DNA of 64,000 bases from Dryas octopetala (Eukaryota; Streptophyta; Magnoliopsida; Rosales; Rosaceae). How positions within the stretch are numbered: position 1 is the first letter of the stretch; every line of letters starts with the position of its first letter. The position numbers and the translations under genes are program-made. The stretch is from the NCBI GenBank assembly GCA_963921425.1, contig OY992837.1, positions 4,871,896 through 4,935,895 on the forward strand. The letters run 5' to 3'. The notes beneath the pieces were generated by a model that saw only the letters and a list, made by a program, of their open reading frames with translations, was not told the origin of the DNA and ran no database searches. Positions 56,634 through 64,000 of the stretch are shown here, in pieces.

Positions 56634-59600
56634 ATGGGCGATTTCAATCTCGCTCTCGTCATAGTCGCCATTATCCTCTGCATCATCGTCTTCGTCTTCA
56701 ATGTCTATCTGCTCGTCAATTACCAGCACCCCGACGACAAGAACCAGGCCTACTTCCCAAAATTTGTCGTCGTTTTGGGGCTCTCCGTCGCCGCGATTTC
56801 CATTCTGATGCTACCGGCCGACGTGGCGAACCGTCAGGCGTGTCGTCACGCGATATATAACGGCGCGTGCAATCTCACTCTGCCGATGAAGGATCTGTGG
56901 CTCGCCATCTACATCCTCGACGCCGTGCTCGTGTTCTTCATCATCCCCTTCGCTATGTTCTACTACGAAGGGGACCAGGACAAGTAAGTACTTCTAGGGT
57001 TTCTGGCGTATAAATACAATGCAGGTGTTTGTATTGTTCAGCTTGGCATTGGGCATTTGTAAATTGGTGTGTGATTTTGGGATTTTGGGATTTTGGTGCT
57101 GGTTTTTGTGTGCAGGAGTGTCGGACAGCGGGTTAAAAGCGCGTTGCTGTGGGTGGTGACAACGGCGATTGTGTGCGCTCTCGTGCTCGGCATCTTATAC
57201 GGTTAGTTCTTCGCTGCCATTATCATTTCTTTTTTCGGTACAAGCCATTATCATTTTCATTTGGACCCCTTTCTCTGCATTAAAAGAATTGTTTCTATTT
57301 ATGATCTCTGTCTGTCTTGTGGGTTCATTGTTCGGAAAGAATTGTTCCATTTACGATGTTATGCTTCTGTTTGGTTAATTTTATGATTCTTGTGGCACAT
57401 GTTTTGTTAAAACACTCTGGTTTTGATGGTATATCAGGGCTAGTTGGAAAGGTGGATTTTACGGTTAGGCACCTTTCTTCTTCCACAACTTCCTTTCCTA
57501 GTTCATGGGAGTTTTCTAGTGGTCAACAATGTATAAATGGTGCAAAACAGGTTCGTTCTTGTTACATGTATTTGATTGCATCTGCGTCAAATTGGTCTTT
57601 CTGGAGTGACTTACTCTCTTGTGAGGTTATCAGTTGGTATATTTATTTTACTAAAGAGTCTTTGCTCATTTTGGTGCTTTCTTTATCTTATGCTTCTCTC
57701 TTCTGTACAGTGCTCTGCATATTCTGCAAGTGATTCGTCAGAGAAAACATGGACAATGCGTACTACCTTTCCAGAATATGTAGTTGCTCTTGCTACCATT
57801 GTTGGATCCGTACTTTTTTCTGTAAGTTCATTCTTGGAAATCTTTACATGTTTATGTTGTACTTGAATATATATATGTGATAACTGAGGTGTTGGTGCCC
57901 ATTATATGATAATTATGAATCTATGATTGCCAAGTACATCTAGAGGATGAAAAGAGGTCAGTTTCTCTTTTTTATCACCTTGATAAATATGTATTTTACT
58001 TGGGTATGGTCCAGGGGAGCAAAATGTCTCCCAGGAGTTGATTAGACTGCCCTTTTCCTTTGGCAAGATAATATGTATGTATGCACATGTATGTTTGTAT
58101 CTATATATATGTTTATAGATGTTATTTGTATGTGTGCATTGTAGGAAAAAATAGTATATAGATTTTGCATTTTACTATCCTACTTTTCTATAGTAAAAAT
58201 ATGTATATTTACCACCATCCTTCTATATTTTCCAGATATTTGGCGGTATTGGTATTGCTTGTCTACCTCTTGGACTCATATTTTCATTTATCCGTCGTCC
58301 AAAGGCTGTTATTACTCGGTCACAGTATATCAAGGTACTACTTCATTGTCTATAGTGTGTGAAAAGTTTATGATGATGAATATATGCATGTTGTGATTGC
58401 TTATGGATAGTTTCTCTTGGTGTACTCTAGGAAGCAACCGAACTTGGTAAAAAAGCAAAAGAACTGAAGAAAGCAGCCGATGCACTCCATCAAGAAGAAA
58501 GAAGTGGTTCTAAGGGTAGAAAATGGCGTAAAAATGTGAAGGCAGTAGAGAAGGTATATACCTTGTAACTACAGTGTAAAATTTCGTTTCACACTGAGGC
58601 AACAGCTTTTATGTTTGCTTTTTTGTATGCATCATGTAACCATGTGACACAAATGATGTGCTTAAAAGAGATTCATATTGTATCCTTTAGACCCCAAGCA
58701 TAAGCTATGAAGCATTAATGGATGTCAGAAATTTCCTCAGGAAGAATATAATTTATTTTCTTAAATATGATGGTTGGCTTTGTATTTACTGTCATTGAAA
58801 GTTATTTAATGCTTGCTTGCATAACCTCACAGGAGTTGCTTCAATTAGAAGAAGATGTAAAACTTCTAGAAGAGATGTATCCTCAAGGGGAGAAGGTAAG
58901 GGACTTGAAACATGTGACTTGTTGACTTTCCATATACATTAAACTTTTTTTTCCCTTCTATTTCTAATCTTCTTGCCTCAGTTCAGGCTGAGACTGCTTG
59001 GGCTATGACTGTTCTTGGCTACTTGGCAAAACTTGTGTTGGGAATTTTAGGGTGAGTGCCAATGTTATTCATTTAATCATGTAATGACTAATGAGTGCTT
59101 AATGCTTTACATAGTGTTGGCTTCCTGAGATGGTTGAAATGAGATGGATATTTGGGAGAGTGAAGTTTTAGATAAGAATGGAAGAGAAAGTTAAGCACTT
59201 GATGTAGTTTTCATTTTCTTGTGTGTCATAGTTTTTTTAATGATCTTGACAAGATTTATTCAGATTAAAACCTTTTGCCTGTGTTTTTCAGATTGATTGT
59301 TTCAGTGGCTTGGATCGCTCATATTGTCATATATCTATTGATCAAGCCTCCAATTTCTTCTTTCTTGAACGAGGTTTTCATCAAGCTTGATGATATTTGG
59401 GGTACTTTCAGAATATTTTTCTCTTGCCTCTATGTTCTTATAATTTTTTCTTAATGCATATGGTTTTGATATGCTTATTCTTCCTCACCAGGTCTTTTGG
59501 GCACTGTCGCGTTTGCATTCTTCTGCTTCTACCTCCTGCTTTCAGTCATTGCTGGGGCAATGATGCTTGGGATGAAATTAGTTTTCATTACTATTCATCC

Positions 59601-60793
59601 CATGAAGTAATGTTTTTTCTGCGTTTATTTATTCAATAACATTTGTGTACACCTTTAATTGTTTGTCACCAGAAGGCTTGGTTGCTCATAAAATAATTTA
59701 CTCGTTTCAGGTGGGGAGCTACTCTTATGAATTCATTTTTATTTAATGTGGGACTTATTCTCCTTTGCTCCATCAGGTTAGTATCTTTTGTCCTTTCTGC
59801 TTCTTTTTTGCATAGTAAATGAAGACTGTGCATGGTCATGGTTTGGTATGGTGTACTGCTAGATGGAAATATTTTGCATTAGAGCTTGTCATTGTTTATT
59901 ATGAATCTTAAAATCATGAGTTCTCCCACATCCCACCCAATTTATCAAGTATACTATTTTCTGTACCATGAAAACTTTCAGTTCATTGCTTCAATACTGG
60001 CCATGGGGAAAACAATGGAATCTGCATTTTTCTTAAATGTTGGCTTTTGAGATGCCTAGCTGCTGGTAATTTATCTCAGTCAAGTAGCATGGGATATTCA
60101 TTTCTCCATACATTGTGGCTTAGTGGCACAACATGGGATTGATGCCTCCATAGCTCCATCATGTTTACCTATGGTTGCCATCAGCTGTTGGCACCTTTAA
60201 AGAACGAGTGGAAGAATGCACAGTGGATTTAAGAATTATTTGTAGGATTAGTGGAAATATTCTGAAGAATATAAATTTTTTCTCAAAATGACTGGAGGTT
60301 ATTATATTGTCATTCATAGAAAATTTATATTTAAAGATTTCTTGGAATTACGATTGTAATTATTGTTGGTTTCCACTGTTTCAGTGTGATTCAGTTCTGC
60401 TCCACAGCATTTGCATACTATGCTCAAGCAACTGCAGCACAAGAAATATTTGGCCACACATTGCAATCTCTTCGTGGAATTAGATTTTTGTACAAGTGAG
60501 TTTTTTTTTCTTTCTTTCCTTCTTGCATCGAAATTCATTCTGATTACGCATGCATGTTTTACTGATTTGGTTATTGCATTGCAGGTACAATGTGTTCCAA
60601 ATTGCATTTGTTGTCCTAGCGGGAGTGACCTTCTTATACTATGCTGCCTTTGTATGTATATGAACCATATTTTCTATTTTGTTTAATTTTTCTTTTTCAA
60701 TGTGCATCTTAAAGTAAGGTATTCTTTGTATATTTAAAATTTCAGGGATGGAGAAGAAAAAAACCTAGCGGCAGGTTCCAACTTTCCTCTTAG
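56634..60793 (+). CDS. LMBR1/LIMR-family multi-pass membrane protein
   Basis: Fourteen exons: 56634-56983, 57116-57201, 57438-57550, 57711-57821, 58236-58334, 58431-58553, 58833-58895, 58987-59051, 59292-59401, 59492-59606, 59711-59776, 60385-60495, 60585-60651, 60746-60793, in phase, 508 residues, close to the 509 recalled for Arabidopsis At5g01460. About nine hydrophobic segments are visible, starting at residues 5-28 ([20 protein letters not shown]), with a charged, probably cytoplasmic coiled region ([25 protein letters not shown]) in the middle. The C-terminus is short and basic ([11 protein letters not shown]). LMBR1 proteins in animals act as lipocalin receptors or lysosomal cobalamin export partners; the plant function is not established. 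The ATG chosen is the first in the leader and precedes the conserved N-terminus. Confidence 0.96.
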
Positions 60794-61538
60794 GTTATGT
60801 TTTGCCTAGAACAGCATGCATCCAACTGGAGATGTTGGAATTCTCAGTTTTAGCATCTCTTTTCGGAGTGATTTTCATATTCGGATGCATATGGCCTAGT
60901 TTTTGATATATTTTGAAAGGTTTGGTGGAGTAGGCAGATATCATCCGAGTTGCATTGGGTTAGTGTAGGGGGAGGGGCATGGTCAGCGCAGCTACTGCCA
61001 CCGCTGTTGTTTGTGGTTGTTCCTCACCCTTTGTATGTATTATTCCTTAACTTTCACTTTTTGTGTTATAAATTGGTTTGGGCTTTGTATTCGCGTTATC
61101 CTTTGCATATGTGGAAACTGAACTGAATTTCTAGAACTACCCTTGATGTAACATAACCGTTGAGAACAAAATGTTGTATGAGCAGCCATTTCAGTTTCAT
61201 GTATTTGTGGACATGTGTTATGCTTTATAGTTTATGCTAGTAAGTTCAAAATTTTGCATACTGAATTTTACTTTTGAGGCTGGTTGGACGCAATCCCTAA
61301 CTCTCACGGTTAAAGAAGCAAATGTAATTATTCAAACCACTCTGATTGAGAATGTACAATGGCATTTGTAATTCTGACAAGGATCTCGTAGTAGTAAAAT
61401 TATATTATTCAATTATGACTTTGGAAGAGAGAGCTGGAGGAGAGAGAGGTTGTTAAACTGTTACTGACAGGCTTAACAATCTTGAACACTTGAATATGAA
61501 AGCAGTGTAAATATGTATAATGTCTTAATTCTCAATGC
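60794..61538. other. 3' flanks of two convergent genes
   Basis: Untranslated 3' sequence of the LMBR1-type gene on the left and of the GDSL esterase on the right. No coding signal. Confidence 0.6.
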
Positions 61539-62698
61539 TTAATCCTCAATTCCCCATTGCATGAGTCTAGCAAAGCTGTCATCGGAGACGTTCATGGTTT
61601 TTCCATCAACACCGACCGGGTCATAAGGTGAATTCTCTCCGAATTCTGGTGGCAGTGACTTCCAGTGTAGGCTGGGTTCCCAGTCTGCCTCTCTAAGGAC
61701 CTTGAGTATCTCCTCCGCTACAATCTTGCTCCCCTCAGATGTAAAATGGATTCCATCCCTGGACAAGGATGAGTACCAGACCAAGTTGTAAAGCCAAGAG
61801 CATTGCATATTTACTTCAAACCATAAAGCAAATACACATACTAAGTGAAACATTCAAAATCTAACAAATTGCCCATAGTACAATACGAAATGGAACATAC
61901 GTAAAGCAAGTAGTTGACCAGTCTTTTCTTTTCTGAATTGAAGTCCAGATATCAACAGCCTTGACATCCATCTCTCGGCAGAGCTCTAAACAAGCATCAG
62001 AGTATGTTTGGCAGGACTTATTTGTTCGATTCAGTGGCCCAACTCGGTCACTGGTTTTGGTTAAGAAAGGTTAAAAAAAAAAAAACAGAGAAAAAGCTCT
62101 TAGGACTGAGAAAAGAAAAAGGAAGACACAAATACATCATCATCAACATCATAAGCACCTAAATGCTTCACGAATTTGTTCCTCATTAATAGGAGGAGCA
62201 GTAAGAAAGATAATGCGAATTTTCTCTGAAAGGCTCTGCCAACCAAACATATCTGTTAGAATATGCATTACATAAAACTAATCAGAGAGGAAATCAAGCC
62301 AAATAGCAAAGACACTCTCTAGAAATGGGACATACCCATTTGATTAGTTCCATAGCCATTGACAAGTTTGATAGATTACCTTTAAATGGATAGCAATCTT
62401 CCTCATATTTTCTACATATTCAGGAAGTGGTACATGAGGGCCTAAGCCTGATGGATGAGGGAGCATTGAATCATTACCACCAAAATAGACTATAACCAAC
62501 GATGGCTGAACTGTGGCATCCTATATGATGTCAAATGTAATCACACAACATTCAGCATCAAACTACAGTAAGTATTAGGACGAAGCATCTCTTGTTCAAT
62601 CTCCTATATATACAATGTACCTTTGGAAAAACTTGCTTTAAAACCTGTACAGCACGCCTTGAGTTCCAACCAGCGTATCCTCGCAACAGTATGTCCGC
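61539..62698 (-). CDS. CPRD49: GDSL esterase/lipase, CPRD49-like (5' part outside window)
   Basis: Five exons visible on the minus strand: 62698-62621, 62520-62380, 62235-62159, 62050-61901, 61758-61539, in phase (221 codons before the stop). The GxND block III is in VIVYFGGNDSMLPHPSG, and the catalytic Asp/His block V is DGIHFTSEG. The blocks HVPLPEYVENMRKI and VKAVDIWTSIQKR match the CPRD49-type subgroup (Arabidopsis At3g11210), which are compact SGNH hydrolases without the usual long plant GDSL tail. The exon carrying block I (GSS/GDS with the nucleophilic Ser) is not seen up to 64000, so the first intron exceeds 1.3 kb and the start lies beyond the window. The substrate of this group is unknown. 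Confidence 0.93.
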
Positions 62699-64000
62699 CT
62701 ATGCCCAAAAAGATTAAGATCAGTGATGTGCCATTAACATGGAACTTTATGCAGGACATTAAAAAGTAGTGGATTGCCATATTAGGCTTTAGGTTGTCTA
62801 AAAGTGGGAGGACAAAGGGAAGATGTAACCTTGGACTAAAACACTGGCCACCAATATTCTTATCAGTGCACTTTTCCTCTTTCTTGAAATGGCAGTCATT
62901 CCAGTACAACGAACAACTTCAATTATTTGCACACGACTAAATGTCAAGTACAGTTGAAGAAAAGAAGAAATTAAAGAGGACTGGACTAGACTGAATTGGA
63001 CTAATCTAAAGTGTAAAGGGATGCCGAATTGTTCTAAGAGCCAAAAAATATGTATGCATAGATAGCAAGCTTTTACAGCAAAGGGTATGAACCAACAAAG
63101 ATATTGACAAAGAAGGAAGAGATTAGCTTTAAAAGTTCTTAAGAGGGACAAAAGAAAACTTACAGATAAAAAAATTTAGCCATGGAAGTAGAGTTAGAGA
63201 CCCTAGTGGGGAAGGGAAAACGAAATCTAAATTGGGAAAAGAGAAGAAATTAAGTCATACGCAACAAAAAAAGAAAGATATCAAAAGCCTTGGGAAAAAA
63301 TCTAATGATCTTAACAAATGAGTTGTACACGGCTCAACATTTCTGCATATAACTAACCGAACACTTTTAAAATAAAAAAGATGTACTATATGCAATTAAT
63401 TAATATGAAGAGCCATGCCAATCATGCATACGCATATTGTTCTTACACAAATATTGTTTTCTTAAACAGAGAAACAAACTAATCATGTGGCTGTCATGAC
63501 CTGATCATGTACACCAACAAAACCATCCAGAAAATTAAACTACTTTCACATGTAGTTTAATTTTCAGATAAGGCCAACTTTTCATGTATTATTAGTGGTC
63601 CAATTGCTTGTTGGTTGGTACTATTAGAATAAAGGTTTGGTGTCCCCAGTTGCCAAAATTCTCCCAGTAGTGGTCCAATTGCTTCCCTATAAGAACTATA
63701 ACTACTAGAAATATATTACTTTCTCTTGCTTTTCTGTAAATGAAATTAGAAAAATCCCAATCGTCCTCAGTCTTCATAAAAGAGATAATGTAATTAGAAC
63801 TACATATCATTATGAGTTTCACTGTAGAAGCCTATACAAACTCAGAAACGTACATCTTTTATGGCTACAAATTGACTACTTTTTTCGGTAAGATACAATA
63901 AATAAAGGTTCTGTTCATCCATGTGTGAACAGAAATGGGTCAAATATTGGAGATAAAAAGGTCATGCATCAATGCATGTAAAGATGGGAATATGTGCATG
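62699..64000. other. Intron of the GDSL gene or its upstream region
   Basis: No match to the expected first exon (FGSSIVQ-type) on the minus strand. The sequence is AT-rich and probably intronic. A TGGTCCAATTGCTT repeat occurs twice (63596 and 63672). Confidence 0.5.

Noticed and set aside
1..64000. CRISPR arrays, operons, ribosome binding sites, rRNA or tRNA genes
   Set aside because: This is a plant nuclear region; tandem arrays found lack spacer structure, and I saw no cloverleaf or rRNA sequence by eye (a tRNAscan run would settle the tRNA point).

Overview
This window is nuclear DNA of a flowering plant, almost certainly a eudicot. The genes are spliced with short AT-rich introns (GT-AG, plus two GC-AG), the spacers are very AT-rich, and small inverted-repeat transposons are scattered through them. 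Every recognisable protein belongs to a plant family. The species cannot be read from the sequence. One 200-base N gap (17714-17913) marks this as a draft assembly.

Layout. 1-8.28 kb holds no gene I can support, only repeats, MITE-like elements and G-box motifs. 8.28-9.17 kb carries a long foldback element and a decayed relative of it, just upstream of a jasmonate-oxidase-type 2-oxoglutarate dioxygenase (9.4-11.6 kb, +). Then come a MYB-CC/PHR1-like transcription factor (14.0-15.7 kb, -), an Alfin-like PHD-finger protein whose PHD finger is broken by a one-base frameshift (16.9-19.2 kb, -), a class B DnaJ co-chaperone with a miRNA-precursor-like hairpin in its second intron (21.0-23.6 kb, -), a HAD/CTD-phosphatase-like protein (26.5-28.9 kb, +), a 26-exon symplekin of the ESP4 type (30.2-40.1 kb, -), the intronless vitamin B6 synthase PDX1 (42.7-43.7 kb, -), an APD-type membrane RING E3 ligase (46.1-49.3 kb, -), a LMBR1/LIMR-type membrane protein (56.6-60.8 kb, +) and the 3' part of a CPRD49-like GDSL esterase (61.5-62.7 kb, -) that runs off the right side. 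The 49.3-56.6 kb spacer is transposon-rich.

The genes do not form an operon or cluster; they are ordinary housekeeping and regulatory genes. Their order is informative. From memory of the Arabidopsis map, JOX2 and AL1 are neighbours (At5g05600, At5g05610), and ESP4, PDX1.3, APD2 and a LIMR gene lie close together (At5g01400, 01410, 01450, 01460). The window would then be an ancestral gene order whose pieces are split in Arabidopsis.

I found no clearly new multi-gene system. The most unusual signals are structural: the intronic hairpin, the foldback element with its GC-to-AT-decayed copy, a MULE-type MITE with a 10-bp target duplication, two non-autonomous elements with GC-rich cargo or nested tandem arrays, a 20-G homopolymer in an intron, two GC-AG introns and the Alfin-like frameshift. 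Exon borders were worked out by hand from splice motifs, reading phase and family conservation; no alignment or transcript data were available.
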